Notes: generated by a model from the sequence alone, not told the origin. A stretch of 64,000 nt of DNA from Gammaproteobacteria bacterium RIFCSPHIGHO2_12_FULL_41_20 (GCA_001801575.1 MGYC01000030.1:1-64000); one strand, 5' to 3'. Counted from the stretch's first letter, positions 39,293-48,921 are shown. Translations and numbers: made by a program.

Positions 39293-39504
39293 GTGTCCGA
39301 CATTGTGCTCCTTCGTCTTCGCAAAAAATGCCGCGGAGCGCGATGTTGAGTCGGCTCTTTTTTGTCTCTTAATGCCTCTATGCACAGGTGTTTTTCTTGC
39401 TCTTTACGTTGTGATAATGAAAGTTGCGGATGATTTTTTCTGAATCCTTGCAAAAACTTATCTATTTCACTAATAAAATAAGAGGGTTTAAAATAATGCC
39501 ACAT
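39289..39504 (-). CDS. Small conserved hypothetical protein (MWHYFKPSYFISEIDKFL)
   Basis: A 71-residue protein with the N-terminus WHYFKPSYFISEIDKFLQGF and a charged helical middle (LSLSQRKEQEKHLCIEALRD), then an Arg-rich tail. The ATG has GAGG upstream, and the stop overlaps the next small membrane protein (ATGA). Similar short proteins, as I recall, are found in Coxiella and relatives, but no function is known. It is probably cytoplasmic. Confidence 0.55.
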   Translation of the reverse strand: MWHYFKPSYFISEIDKFLQGFRKNHPQLSLSQRKEQEKHLCIEALRDKKEPTQHRAPRHFLRRRRSTMSDT

Positions 39505-39600
39505 GGCTTGGCCTCAATATTACTCTTAGGTATATTCATCATGTAAACTAAACATTGTATCATAGTCTATACCTGAAACGTTTCACTTTTAAGTGTGTAA

Positions 39601-39779
39601 CTATGTACACGGCAAAAATAACTTTATGTCATCCTGAACCCTTCGCTTCGCTCTAGGGTAAACTCTGCGAAAGATCTATCTAGTTGATTAAATAGATCCT
39701 TCACGGAGTTTACCCTAGAGCGAAGCGAAGGGTTCAGGATGACAGAGTTATAGATTTTTTATTTTTGTCGTGTACATAG
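39601..39779. repeat. MITE-like inverted repeat with about 79-bp arms
   Basis: The outer arms read CTATGTACAC, then a GCAAAAATAA or its rc near-match; inside them lies a long perfect core, with CATCCTGAACCCTTCGCTTC at 39630-39649 matched at about 39730-39750. Near 39567-39600 and after 39780, the pieces of the hairpin family of 36259-36313 (ATACCTGAAACGTTTCACTT before; TTTAAAATG after) flank it, as if it had inserted into one of those hairpins. A solo end lies at 22412-22440. The 345-base gap 39505-39849 contains this and nothing else recognisable. Confidence 0.85.
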
Positions 39780-39849
39780 GTATTTAAAATGATCGATTGC
39801 AAGAGATTGAAAATATGCTAAAACGCTATGGATTTGACAGAGAAACGAC

Positions 39850-41421
39850 ATGAGATTGCTATCCATTTTTATTTGTATATGTCTTATAATCTGCGGATTT
39901 TCGCCACAAACATTTGCCAAAAAAAAATCTCGTGTTAAAACAACAAAACACAAAACGCATTCCGTTTATCATTTTACCAAGAAAACCTCTCCAGCCACGC
40001 TCGCTTTAACACCAATTGCAGCCCCCAGCTTTTCCTCTGCGCGCAGAGGAAAAGCTATTATTTATGGTACCCAGCAACTTACTAATGAAATAAACCGCAT
40101 CCTTCAACCCTTACGCTACAATGTAAATATTGGTATCTACGTAAAATCCATGCGGCAAAATGACTATTTATTTGCGAAAAATGTTTATCAACAGTTTGTT
40201 CCCGCCAGCATATTAAAAATTTTTACTGCGGAGGCTGCGCTCTTGTACCTAGGGCCAGAATACCGCTTCTCAACGCAATTATTAACCGACGCAAAGTCTA
40301 TCAACAATGGCGTATTGCAGGGTAATTTATACATTATACAAACTGGTGATCCATCTTTAACCTACTATGATCTTACTGATCTCATGGTGAGTTTAAAAGC
40401 TCAACAAATCCATGCCATTAGCGGCAATGTCTATATTGATAACAGTGCTTACGATCAAGCCACACGCGGCCCTGGTTGGTTATGGGATGACAAAAAATAC
40501 TGTTACGCAGCGCCAATTAGTGCCAGCATCATTAACCATAATTGTATTTCCTTACAAGTTGCGCCAGCTAAAACTAAAGGTGCGCCAGCACAGATTCGCA
40601 CTTCGCCACGCTATTACTACCCCCGGCTAATTAACCGCACAACCACCGCTAGCGCTCGGCCATGTGCGTTACACGTTGGCACAGAAACAAATAGTGCTAT
40701 CTCGCTCAATGGCTGCATGCCTAAAGGGCAATATGCCTGGGGTATCAGTTATGTACTAGAGGATATTGAAGGCTATAACCTTTCCTTATTTCGCGACCTA
40801 TTACGGCAGATGAGTATCCAGGTATATGGACGCATTCAACCTGGTATCGCACCATCGCATCTTTCTGTTGTCGCAACACATCAATCTAAGCCATTAAAGC
40901 TACTCATTACAGAAATGCTAAAAAAATCAGATAATATAATAGCCGGCTCTTTATTTAAAAAAATGGGGCAGATTTCTACTAGCCGACCAGGCAGCTGGGA
41001 AAATGGTAGCCGTGCAGTAATACAAATATTAACTCGTCGCTGTAGCATGGACCCTTATGGTGCCCGTGTTATCGATGGCTCTGGACTCTCGCGGGACAAT
41101 CGTTTATCCCCTAGCCAAATGATGCAAGTACTGGATTTTTCTTATCATCATTATCCTAGCAACGATGATTTTCTCACTGCTCTACCTATTTCTGGCGTAG
41201 ATGGCACCTTGAAACATCGCATGAGTAATATCGCTAGGAAAGTACGCGCTAAAACCGGCTCCATGAAAGGGGTGCTTGCCTTGGCTGGATATGCAATCAG
41301 TGCAGATAAAGAGCCGCTGGCTTTTGTCATTATGATAAATACAAAAGCTATCTCCATGTGGCAGTATAAACAAATAGAAGACAAAATTGTCACGGCATTA
41401 ACACGCTATTCACGGGTGTGA
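39850..41421 (+). CDS. dacB: D-alanyl-D-alanine carboxypeptidase/endopeptidase (PBP4 family)
   Basis: A 523-residue periplasmic penicillin-binding protein of the S13 family. It begins with a signal peptide (MRLLSIFICICLIICGFSPQ, cut near TFA). The active-site SxxK is Ser120-Ile-Leu-Lys123 (FVPASILKIFTA). SxN is KKSDNIIAGSLFKK, and KTG is AKTGSMKGVLALAG. It trims pentapeptides and cuts cross-links in peptidoglycan. A basic, low-complexity stretch follows the signal (residues 24-45). It converges with ubiB, with two bases between the stops. Confidence 0.92.
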   Translation: MRLLSIFICICLIICGFSPQTFAKKKSRVKTTKHKTHSVYHFTKKTSPATLALTPIAAPSFSSARRGKAIIYGTQQLTNEINRILQPLRYNVNIGIYVKSMRQNDYLFAKNVYQQFVPASILKIFTAEAALLYLGPEYRFSTQLLTDAKSINNGVLQGNLYIIQTGDPSLTYYDLTDLMVSLKAQQIHAISGNVYIDNSAYDQATRGPGWLWDDKKYCYAAPISASIINHNCISLQVAPAKTKGAPAQIRTSPRYYYPRLINRTTTASARPCALHVGTETNSAISLNGCMPKGQYAWGISYVLEDIEGYNLSLFRDLLRQMSIQVYGRIQPGIAPSHLSVVATHQSKPLKLLITEMLKKSDNIIAGSLFKKMGQISTSRPGSWENGSRAVIQILTRRCSMDPYGARVIDGSGLSRDNRLSPSQMMQVLDFSYHHYPSNDDFLTALPISGVDGTLKHRMSNIARKVRAKTGSMKGVLALAGYAISADKEPLAFVIMINTKAISMWQYKQIEDKIVTALTRYSRV

Positions 41422-41423
41422 CT

Positions 41424-43067
41424 CTACATCACATTCGCTACTAATAACAACCCAAGGCCCGTTCCTATGGTTGCGATAACGCTACGTATATCCACATGCA
41501 TTAACAATGAAAAAACCGCACCGCTAAAGATTAATGTACAGCCAACGCCACATAGAAAATAACGCATACCATTATTATGCGGCTTGCCTTCTTCCTTCGT
41601 AACGCCTTTTGTTCTAGCAAATCGATTCGTCTCTTGCTCTTGTCGTGTCTCATGAAAAACCTCATACACAAGACTAGGAAAGTCGGGTATTTGTTCAGAC
41701 CATAAAGGTAAATTATCGCGAACACGGCGTAAAAATCCGCGCAATCCGACTTGTCGTTTTAACCAACGCTCTAAGTGTGGTGCCGCAGAGCCCCATAAAT
41801 CTAAATCCGGAGACAAATTACGGCTTAACCCCTCTATGCTTAATAATGTTTTCTGTAACAGAATAAGCTGTGGTTGAATATTAATATGAAAACGGCGCGC
41901 CACTTGAAATAGATGTAATAATAGTTGCCCAAAAGAAATATCTTTCAATGGCCTATCGAAAATCGGCTCTGATACGCCACGAATCGCTCCTTCAAACTGA
42001 TCAATCCGCGTATCTGGCGGTAACCAACCTGAGGCAACATGCAACTCTGCAACACGCTGATAATCTCTCTTAAAAAACGCTAGCATATTCTCAGCAATAT
42101 AACGTTGATCCATGGCTGTCAATGAACCAACAATACCAAAATCAACAACAATATATTGCGGGTTTTCTAGGTCTTTTAGTGAAACAAAAATATTACCAGG
42201 ATGGAGATCCGCATGAAAATAACTATCGCGAAAAATTTGCGTGAAAAACACTTCTATTCCCGTCTCTGCTAATTTTTTTAAGTTCACACCCGTGCGCTTT
42301 AACTCTTCAACATTATGAATAGGTATCCCTTCTATGCGTTCCATCACCAATATATTGGATCGACAATAAGGCCAATATATTTCTGGGACATATAATTTTT
42401 CTGACCCAGCAAAATTCCGGCGCAATTGTGTTGCATTGGCACCTTCACGCATTAAATCTAATTCATCATGTAAAGTTTGCGCTATTTCTGTGACTAATTC
42501 CCTAGGCTTTAACCCTCGTGCTTGACGCCAATAACGCTCAGCTAAGCCTGCAAACACCGCCAGCAAATCCAAATCACGATCAATAATAGTCTTAATTCCC
42601 GGCCGTAATACTTTAACTACTGCCGACTTTCCATTCTTTAATACCGCAGCGTGCACTTGTGCAATGGATGCGGAAGCCAATGCCTCTATTTGCAGTTCAC
42701 TAAATACATTTTCGATTGGGCAGCCTAATGCCGTTTCAATAATTTGCCTGGCTTGTTTTCCCGGAAAAGGCGGAACACGATCTTGAAGTTTAGATAATTC
42801 ATCCGCGATATCTTCTGGCAAAAAATCACGTCGCGTCGACAGCAGCTGTCCGGCCTTAACAAAAATAGGCCCTAGATCTTCCAGCGCTCGCCGTAAGCGT
42901 TCGCCTCGGGTTAATTTATTGCGTAATAACCAATACCAGGGGTTGAAATAACTTAAGAAACGCAATGGATAAAACCACGGCGTAGTAAAAAGAATTTCGT
43001 CTAAATTATAACGCACTATCACATAATTAATACGGATTAAGCGTAATAACCGCGTCACGAATTTCAC
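41424..43067 (-). CDS. ubiB: Ubiquinone biosynthesis accessory kinase-like protein UbiB
   Basis: A 547-residue ABC1/UbiB atypical kinase. It has the KxGQ motif (IFVKAGQLLSTRRDFLP), the Ala-rich loop (ALASASIAQVHAA), and the conserved FHADLHPGNIFV and VDFGIVG segments. Two C-terminal hydrophobic helices (from about residue 505) anchor it in the membrane. UbiB is needed for early ubiquinone steps, perhaps as an ATPase that releases lipid intermediates. It forms an operon with ubiE and ubiJ: ubiE-ubiJ-ubiB, as in E. coli. Confidence 0.94.
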   Translation of the reverse strand: MKFVTRLLRLIRINYVIVRYNLDEILFTTPWFYPLRFLSYFNPWYWLLRNKLTRGERLRRALEDLGPIFVKAGQLLSTRRDFLPEDIADELSKLQDRVPPFPGKQARQIIETALGCPIENVFSELQIEALASASIAQVHAAVLKNGKSAVVKVLRPGIKTIIDRDLDLLAVFAGLAERYWRQARGLKPRELVTEIAQTLHDELDLMREGANATQLRRNFAGSEKLYVPEIYWPYCRSNILVMERIEGIPIHNVEELKRTGVNLKKLAETGIEVFFTQIFRDSYFHADLHPGNIFVSLKDLENPQYIVVDFGIVGSLTAMDQRYIAENMLAFFKRDYQRVAELHVASGWLPPDTRIDQFEGAIRGVSEPIFDRPLKDISFGQLLLHLFQVARRFHINIQPQLILLQKTLLSIEGLSRNLSPDLDLWGSAAPHLERWLKRQVGLRGFLRRVRDNLPLWSEQIPDFPSLVYEVFHETRQEQETNRFARTKGVTKEEGKPHNNGMRYFLCGVGCTLIFSGAVFSLLMHVDIRSVIATIGTGLGLLLVANVM

Positions 43068-43072
43068 TGTTT

Positions 43073-43666
43073 CTACTCCTTTAATGCCTGCACTTTTGCA
43101 GCCAATCTATCCACGTCCATGCGTAACGTATCTACCTCATGAAAAAACTCTGCTATGGCTTCTCGAGGAGGAGAGAATGCGATCTCTTCTTGTACATATT
43201 CAGTTGTGTCTTGCATAAGTATTTGCTGTGTTTGCTGCACCCAATTAACCATTCGTCGTCCCCAACAACCAATCTGGTGCGCAGGAATATCTCCCACGAT
43301 TTTTGCCAAGTACTCTTCCCAATCAATATCTAAGTGATCAAAAACATCAACTATGTGTTGCCCTAACTCTGCGTCACCTTCAATGCGGATATCTTCAGCA
43401 AAAAAACGCCGTTTATCCTCTGCTATCATCATGCCTAACAATTGCAAAGGTGTTCCGCAGATTATAACATCGCTGACTAAGAGTTCGTCAGTTTGAATAC
43501 GTATTTTTGCATCAGCAAACACACACTGAAACCGCAAATGAAATGGCAAAAACTCTATCGTCGCAACTTTCCCATCTAACCCCTGTAAGCGTAGAGGCGA
43601 TTCTGGATCCAAGTGAAGATAGGTATTTAATGCTGTTTGAATAAGTTGTAATAATGCGTTTTTCAC
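43073..43666 (-). CDS. ubiJ: Ubiquinone biosynthesis accessory factor UbiJ (SCP2 domain)
   Basis: A 197-residue protein with an SCP2 lipid-binding domain (about residues 14-105; LSVSDVIICGTPLQLLGMMI-like strand) and a C-terminal helix (FHEVDTLRMDVDRLAAKVQAL). UbiJ binds ubiquinone intermediates and organises the Ubi complex with UbiK. It lies between ubiE and ubiB, five bases from ubiB, the usual gammaproteobacterial order. The C-terminal coiled coil resembles the contact site for UbiK, which is not encoded here. Confidence 0.88.
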   Translation of the reverse strand: MKNALLQLIQTALNTYLHLDPESPLRLQGLDGKVATIEFLPFHLRFQCVFADAKIRIQTDELLVSDVIICGTPLQLLGMMIAEDKRRFFAEDIRIEGDAELGQHIVDVFDHLDIDWEEYLAKIVGDIPAHQIGCWGRRMVNWVQQTQQILMQDTTEYVQEEIAFSPPREAIAEFFHEVDTLRMDVDRLAAKVQALKE

Positions 43667-43709
43667 CCTGTACCCTCATCATTCTTTTGCCAGCATAACT
43701 AGGGTTTGT

Positions 43710-44468
43710 TTAATATTTATATCCCTGATGCAAGGCTACTATCCCACCGGCTAAATTAAAATAGGTTACCTCATCAAACCCGCATTCACACATGTTTGTT
43801 TGCAAGGTCTTTTGATCAGGGTGCATGCGTATGGATTCCACTAGATATTGATAACTGTCCCGATCTTGGCAAATTAGTTCACCTAGCTTCGGGATAACAT
43901 TAAATGAATAAAAATCGTATATGGTTCGTAAAGCAGGAAAATCAGGGTGAGAAAACTCTAAAACCAGCAATTTACCCCCTGGCTTTAATACGCGATACAT
44001 AGACCGTAACGCCGCAGCTTGATCTGTCACATTACGCAATCCAAAGGCAATAGTAATACAGTCAAAATAATTACCCTGAAATGGTAGTCGCTCTGCATCT
44101 GCTTGCACATACACTGTATTTCCAACAATCCCGTGATCGATTAATCGATCACGGCCACGACTCAGCATTTTTTCATTAATATCTGTAGCGACCACTCGCC
44201 CTTGCGGTCCAACACATTTAGCAAATAATTGGGCTAAATCGCCGCTACCCGAAGCCACATCCAGGATACGCTGCCCTTGGCGCACACCACTTTTTGCAAT
44301 GGTAAACCGTTTCCAAAGTCGATGTAAGCCTAGCGACATGCAATCATTCATAATGTCATACTTATCGGCGACGGAGCGAAAAACATCCGCGACCTTTTGT
44401 TCTTTTTCCGTAACAGGAACTTGTTGATAACCAAAATGCGTCGTGTTTTTTTCCACATGCTTAGGCAT
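43710..44468 (-). CDS. ubiE: Ubiquinone/menaquinone methyltransferase UbiE
   Basis: A 252-residue AdoMet methyltransferase. Motif I is [18 protein letters not shown] (about 66-83), and the family signatures [18 protein letters not shown] and [17 protein letters not shown] are intact. It methylates the C-2 position of the benzoquinol ring. It starts two bases after the queF stop, so the queF-ubiE-ubiJ-ubiB genes may share a transcript, and it is followed by ubiJ. Confidence 0.95.
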   Translation of the reverse strand: MPKHVEKNTTHFGYQQVPVTEKEQKVADVFRSVADKYDIMNDCMSLGLHRLWKRFTIAKSGVRQGQRILDVASGSGDLAQLFAKCVGPQGRVVATDINEKMLSRGRDRLIDHGIVGNTVYVQADAERLPFQGNYFDCITIAFGLRNVTDQAAALRSMYRVLKPGGKLLVLEFSHPDFPALRTIYDFYSFNVIPKLGELICQDRDSYQYLVESIRMHPDQKTLQTNMCECGFDEVTYFNLAGGIVALHQGYKY

Positions 44469-44469
44469 A

Positions 44470-45336
44470 TTATTGTCGCCACAACCGTTGGTTAACTAAC
44501 TTTACCGGGTAATTAGCGCGATAAGGATTAATATCTAAGCCACCGCGGCGCATATATCGTGCAAAAACACATAATTTCTCTGGCTGACAATAGCGCTGAA
44601 TATCACAAAAGATAGTTTCTACGCATTGTTCATGAAATTCTTGGTGGTTACGATAAGATACAATGTATTTTAATAATCCTGCATGCTGAATTTGCTTTCC
44701 TGTATATGCTATCTGCACACTCGCCCAATCAGGCTGTCCGGTAACCGGGCAATTTGATTTCAATAAATCTGAATACAGGCTTTCTGTCACTAGCTGATTT
44801 TCTGTTTGCAAATACGCGGGCGTTACAGAATAAGTATCACAAGTCACCGCTAATTCATCTAAGCAAATACCTGAAAAACTGCGCTGTAACTCCATACAAA
44901 CGTTAGCTAATGTTTGTATCTGTACAAACACTGCTGTGCCCGTCGCTTTGGTAAGGTCACGGACTAATATCGCTTGTACTGCTTCCATGGAGTCAAACTG
45001 GGTGTTATTAAATGAATTGAGATATAGCTTAAAAGACTTAGATTCAATTAGATGAGAAGACGTACAGGGAAAAATAAACTCGGCCATGGCAATCATGGGT
45101 TTCCCTTGAGTATTTAACCATGACAGTTCATAGGCATTCCACACGTCGTTCCCTTGAAATGGCAAGGCGTTAGCCGTTATGCCTAGTTGCTGACGTTGTG
45201 CTTGACGTTCGATAGGAAACAATAAATCCGGTTGATAATGAGATATATACTCGTTTTTTTTGCCTAATGGGGAATGTAGGATCTGTTGACAATTTAGATT
45301 GTCAACAGACCCAAATAATGTTTCATCGCTTGGCAT
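44470..45336 (-). CDS. queF: NADPH-dependent 7-cyano-7-deazaguanine reductase QueF
   Basis: A 288-residue enzyme that reduces preQ0 to preQ1 in queuosine synthesis. The catalytic cysteine lies in [20 protein letters not shown] and the C-terminal part has [20 protein letters not shown]. Length fits the long, two-domain type as in E. coli. Its N-terminus is odd: residues about 9-19 ([11 protein letters not shown]) are encoded by a palindromic repeat inserted in frame (45279-45312). The family's conserved start (SPLGK) follows it. Queuosine genes are not otherwise clustered here. Confidence 0.92.
   Translation of the reverse strand: MPSDETLFGSVDNLNCQQILHSPLGKKNEYISHYQPDLLFPIERQAQRQQLGITANALPFQGNDVWNAYELSWLNTQGKPMIAMAEFIFPCTSSHLIESKSFKLYLNSFNNTQFDSMEAVQAILVRDLTKATGTAVFVQIQTLANVCMELQRSFSGICLDELAVTCDTYSVTPAYLQTENQLVTESLYSDLLKSNCPVTGQPDWASVQIAYTGKQIQHAGLLKYIVSYRNHQEFHEQCVETIFCDIQRYCQPEKLCVFARYMRRGGLDINPYRANYPVKLVNQRLWRQ
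45279..45312. repeat. 34-bp palindromic element inside queF
   Basis: A near-perfect inverted repeat (GGATCTGTTGACAATTTA then GATTGTCAACAGACCC) that corresponds to the perfect 38-base palindrome at 7389-7426. It lies wholly inside the queF frame and encodes [11 protein letters not shown] without interrupting it. Such in-frame palindromes resemble the Rickettsia palindromic elements. Confidence 0.85.
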
Positions 45337-45361
45337 AGATTTCTTTACCTTATATACGCTC

Positions 45362-46156
45362 TCACGCTACCCCCGCCCTCTCTGGCGCCTGTAATTCTTC
45401 CTCCCTGCGCAGCATTTCTCCTGCTAAGGCCAAATAGGCAATCGCTCCTTGCGACTTCTCATCGTATTGTATCACGGGCAGCCCATGACTAGGCGCTTCC
45501 GCCAAGCGTACATTGCGTGGAATCACGGTGCGATAAACCCGCTTAGGAAAGTGCGCCAACAATTGCGCAGATACATCGAGGGCCAAACGATTGCGTCCGT
45601 CGTACATAGTGCGCAATAACCCTTCGATACACAACGCGGGATTAATCGTAGCTTGCACTTGTTCAATCGTATTGAGTAACGCACTCAGTCCTTCTAAAGC
45701 AAAATATTCACATTGAATAGGAATTAATACAGAATCAGCCGCTACCAACGCATTCACCGTTAAAATATTCAAAGAAGGGGGGCAATCAATTAAAACATAG
45801 TCATATTGAGATACAATCGGTTCTATTAGGTTTTTTAAGCGTAATTCGCGTTGTGGCTCTTGTAGCAACTGTACTTCAGCAACAATAAGCTCATTATTTG
45901 TTGGCAACACAGCGTAATTAGCGGCTAATTTAATAATAGCTTCTTGTATATTCGCTGCATGGAGTAAAGCATCGCTAACTGTATAAGTAATTTGTTCTTT
46001 GCTCACGCCACTGCCTACGGTTGCATTACCCTGTGGATCAAGGTCGATTAATAACACCCGGCGTTTCATACTAGCAAAAGAAGCAGCAAGATTAATCGAG
46101 GTTGTCGTTTTCCCTACACCCCCTTTTTGATTAACAATCGCAACAATCTTTGCCAT
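45362..46156 (-). CDS. parA: Chromosome partitioning ATPase ParA (Soj)
   Basis: A 264-residue deviant-Walker ATPase: KGGVGKTTTSINLAASFA at 10-27, DLDPQGNATVGSG near 40-52, and VLIDCPPSLNILTVNALVAA. ParA gradients on the nucleoid move ParB-parS complexes. It follows rsmG (16 bases) as in the usual mnmG-rsmG-parA-parB order, but the next gene is queF, not parB. The perfect parS inside recF indicates that a ParB exists elsewhere. The 25-base gap to queF has no ORF. Confidence 0.95.
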   Translation of the reverse strand: MAKIVAIVNQKGGVGKTTTSINLAASFASMKRRVLLIDLDPQGNATVGSGVSKEQITYTVSDALLHAANIQEAIIKLAANYAVLPTNNELIVAEVQLLQEPQRELRLKNLIEPIVSQYDYVLIDCPPSLNILTVNALVAADSVLIPIQCEYFALEGLSALLNTIEQVQATINPALCIEGLLRTMYDGRNRLALDVSAQLLAHFPKRVYRTVIPRNVRLAEAPSHGLPVIQYDEKSQGAIAYLALAGEMLRREEELQAPERAGVA

Positions 46157-46171
46157 GGTTTTATCCTTTTA

Positions 46172-46795
46172 TTACTTCACCTTTAAAATAACCACATACC
46201 GTTCTACGGCCATTCCCTTGATCTGTAACGGCTGTACTGCCTGCACTGAAAACCGCGGAGAAAGTAAGGCTATTTCTGTAGCCACCTGCGCGCTTTTCAT
46301 CGCAATAAAAACACCTGTTGGGGCAATAACATGCTCTATCGTTGCTAACATTGTCGATAAATCACTCCATGCCCGAGAGACGATGCTATCAAAACCCGCC
46401 TCAGAATGAAATTCTTCACAACGGGCATTATGTACGGTGACATTGGGTAAATCCAATTCAATCACCGCTTGCGTCAGAAACCGCGTCTTTTTGTTACTCT
46501 TATCCAGTAAGGTCCATTGCTGCTCTGGATGCAAAATAGCCAATGGCAACCCTGGCAAGCCAGCTCCGCTGCCTACGTCTAACATCCGCGAGCCATGCAG
46601 ATAAGGACTAATAACTAAGCTGTCGATAATATGCAGATATACCATCTCGCGCGGGTCACAAATAGCCGTTAGATTGAACACTTTGTTCCACTTTTGCAGC
46701 AACGCAAGATAGTGCTCCAATTGTTGCTGCATTTGCGCAGTGAGAATAAGGTTGTTTTCTTGCAATGCTGTCGATAAACAAGCATGGTTGTTCAA
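46172..46795 (-). CDS. rsmG: 16S rRNA 7-methylguanosine-527 methyltransferase RsmG
   Basis: A 207-residue AdoMet-dependent methyltransferase (GidB) acting at G527 of 16S rRNA. Motif I is MLDVGSGAGLPGLPLAILHP, with the family's LQKWNKVFNLTAI and LLDKSNKKTRFL. Two starts are possible. A TTG at 46795 lies at the family N-terminus (NNHACLSTALQENN) and is favoured; an ATG at 46825 adds residues MGERVREGV from within a GC-rich hairpin repeat and looks unnatural. It lies 16 bases from parA and close after mnmG. Confidence 0.88.
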   Translation of the reverse strand: MNNHACLSTALQENNLILTAQMQQQLEHYLALLQKWNKVFNLTAICDPREMVYLHIIDSLVISPYLHGSRMLDVGSGAGLPGLPLAILHPEQQWTLLDKSNKKTRFLTQAVIELDLPNVTVHNARCEEFHSEAGFDSIVSRAWSDLSTMLATIEHVIAPTGVFIAMKSAQVATEIALLSPRFSVQAVQPLQIKGMAVERYVVILKVK

Positions 46796-46812
46796 GGTAA
46801 CCCCCTCTCTGA

Positions 46813-46845
46813 CCCTCTCCCCCACAACAAACGTGGGGGAGAGGG
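46813..46845. repeat. GC-rich hairpin repeat between mnmG and rsmG
   Basis: A 13-base perfect stem (CCCTCTCCCCCAC and its complement) with a seven-base loop, in otherwise AT-rich surroundings. It lies just upstream of the rsmG start and after the mnmG stop, so it would form in the mRNA between the two genes. There is no T-tract in the direction of transcription. It looks like a dispersed GC-rich repeat, not a normal terminator. Confidence 0.7.
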
Positions 46846-46884
46846 GGAAAAAATACAGCCTTGTGAAAAAACATCATTGCCTTT

Positions 46885-48756
46885 TCACCGCCGCCGCATA
46901 TGCACCAACAGCAACGAGATAGCTGCCGGTGTCACCCCAGGAATACGTGAAGCCATGCCCAAGGTTTGCGGCTTAGCCATAGCAAGTTTCTGTTTTACCT
47001 CTGTAGATAACCCAACCACCAAGTCATAATCCAAACTCTCTGGCATCGATAACGTTTCATAACGTAATTGTTTAGCTATCTCTTGTTCTTGTCGCTGAAT
47101 ATATCCCGCATATTTGGTCCGAATGGTAACTTGCTCAGTTACATCTTCTGCGAATACTTCTAAGTCACCGTCTGTGATCGCTACTAAATCTTGATAACTC
47201 ACTTCAGGTCGTCGTAAGAGGTCTATTAAGTGATATTCTCGCGATAAAGTTTGTCCTAGCATGGCCTCTAATTTATCTCCGGCAGGCGTCTTAGGATGAA
47301 TCAATGTGCTATGCAATGCCTCCTCAGCTCGCATAAGCGCTGCTTGCTTCTCCGAAAAAGCTTGCCAACGCGCATTATCAATTAACCCTAGCTCTTGCGC
47401 CTTGGGAGTTAAACGTAAATCAGCATTGTCTTCGCGTAGTAATAACCGATACTCAGCCCGGCTAGTAAACATACGATATGGCTCTTGCGTTCCCTTTGTC
47501 ACCAAATCATCGACCAATACCCCAATATAGGCTTCATCACGACGCGGCACCCACGGCTCTTGTTCTTGTACCTGTCGTGCCGCATTAATCCCAGCCAAAA
47601 TGCCTTGTGCAGCAGCCTCTTCGTATCCCGTTGTCCCATTGATTTGCCCGGCAAAAAATAAGCCGGCGATGCATTTGGTTTCTAATGAAGGCTTTAAATC
47701 TCGCGGATCAAAAAAATCATATTCAATGGCATAGCCTGGTCGCGTTATATGTGCTTGCTCAAAACCACGCATCGAACGTACAAATGCTACTTGTGTAGCA
47801 AACGGTAAACTTGTTGAAATTCCATTTGGATATAATTCGTGTGTGGTTAACCCTTCTGGCTCCACAAAAATTTGATGGGATGTTTTATCTGCGAAACGCA
47901 CAATCTTATCTTCAATGGACGGGCAATAACGTGGGCCCACCCCTGCAATCATCCCAGCATACATAGGCGACTGCATTAAGCTACCGCGAATAATATCGTG
48001 GGTAGTTGTATTGGTATGCGTAATGAAACACGGGATCTGCGTTGGATGCTCTTCACGCCGGCCCATAAAAGAAAATATCGGCGTCGGACTATCGCCCTCT
48101 TGCCGCTCCATTACCGTAAAATCTACACTACGGCTATCAATGCGTGGAGGGGTGCCAGTTTTTAAGCGTCCTACCCGTAATGGTAATTCCCGCAAACAGT
48201 GCGCTAATGCCACAGCAGGAGGGTCACCCGCCCGCCCGCCTGCGTAATTGTTGAGTCCAATATGCATTTTTCCGGCCAGAAACGTACCAGCAGTGAGAAT
48301 CACCGTTTTGGCTTTAAATGTTAGCCCCATTTGTGTGACCACACCCACTACTCGCATTTGTTCAAGCAAAATATCCTGCACAGCTTGTTGGAATAAGCGT
48401 AAATTAGGTTGGGTTTCTAAAGCATGACGAATGGCTTGCTTATATAGCAGGCGATCTGCTTGAGCTCGGGTCGCACGCACAGCGGGGCCTTTGCTAGCAT
48501 TGAGAATGCGAAACTGGATCCCCGCGCGATCAATGGCTTTGGCCATGATCCCGCCAAGTGCGTCTATCTCTTTGACTAAATGTCCTTTGCCTATGCCACC
48601 AATTGCCGGATTACATGACATTTGCCCCAAGGTTTCTATATTGTGGGTCAGAAGTAAAGTCTGCGCACCCATACGGGCAGCTACCAATGCCGCTTCTGTC
48701 CCGGCATGGCCGCCCCCTACGACAATCACATCAAATTGAGCCTTTAAATCAACCAT
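46885..48756 (-). CDS. mnmG: tRNA uridine-34 5-carboxymethylaminomethyl enzyme MnmG
   Basis: A 623-residue FAD protein (GidA) that with MnmE modifies U34 of several tRNAs. FAD-binding [19 protein letters not shown] is at about 11-29; further signatures are [32 protein letters not shown] and [16 protein letters not shown]. The C-terminal helical domain that binds tRNA is complete. The start [13 protein letters not shown] fits the family. Its partner mnmE is two genes upstream across the Sel1 gene. Confidence 0.96.
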   Translation of the reverse strand: MVDLKAQFDVIVVGGGHAGTEAALVAARMGAQTLLLTHNIETLGQMSCNPAIGGIGKGHLVKEIDALGGIMAKAIDRAGIQFRILNASKGPAVRATRAQADRLLYKQAIRHALETQPNLRLFQQAVQDILLEQMRVVGVVTQMGLTFKAKTVILTAGTFLAGKMHIGLNNYAGGRAGDPPAVALAHCLRELPLRVGRLKTGTPPRIDSRSVDFTVMERQEGDSPTPIFSFMGRREEHPTQIPCFITHTNTTTHDIIRGSLMQSPMYAGMIAGVGPRYCPSIEDKIVRFADKTSHQIFVEPEGLTTHELYPNGISTSLPFATQVAFVRSMRGFEQAHITRPGYAIEYDFFDPRDLKPSLETKCIAGLFFAGQINGTTGYEEAAAQGILAGINAARQVQEQEPWVPRRDEAYIGVLVDDLVTKGTQEPYRMFTSRAEYRLLLREDNADLRLTPKAQELGLIDNARWQAFSEKQAALMRAEEALHSTLIHPKTPAGDKLEAMLGQTLSREYHLIDLLRRPEVSYQDLVAITDGDLEVFAEDVTEQVTIRTKYAGYIQRQEQEIAKQLRYETLSMPESLDYDLVVGLSTEVKQKLAMAKPQTLGMASRIPGVTPAAISLLLVHMRRR

Positions 48757-48921
48757 TAGCCTATCCTATTGCCTCAAAAACAAATGTTATTTACATTAAC
48801 AAACCACAATATGTCCATTATTTTTACTATTTTGCAGAAAAATGCTAGTTTACACAACAGGCGTGTCAAATATTAGCAAAGCGGCTCGCGATATCTCCAC
48901 AACAACAGCTCGGATATTATC

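Noticed and set aside
39385-39443. The longer start at 39385 for the small membrane protein, and the antisense frame 39246-39443
   Set aside because: The 39385 start overlaps the upstream small gene extensively, while the ATGA overlap at 39289-39292 explains both genes. The antisense frame has no support.
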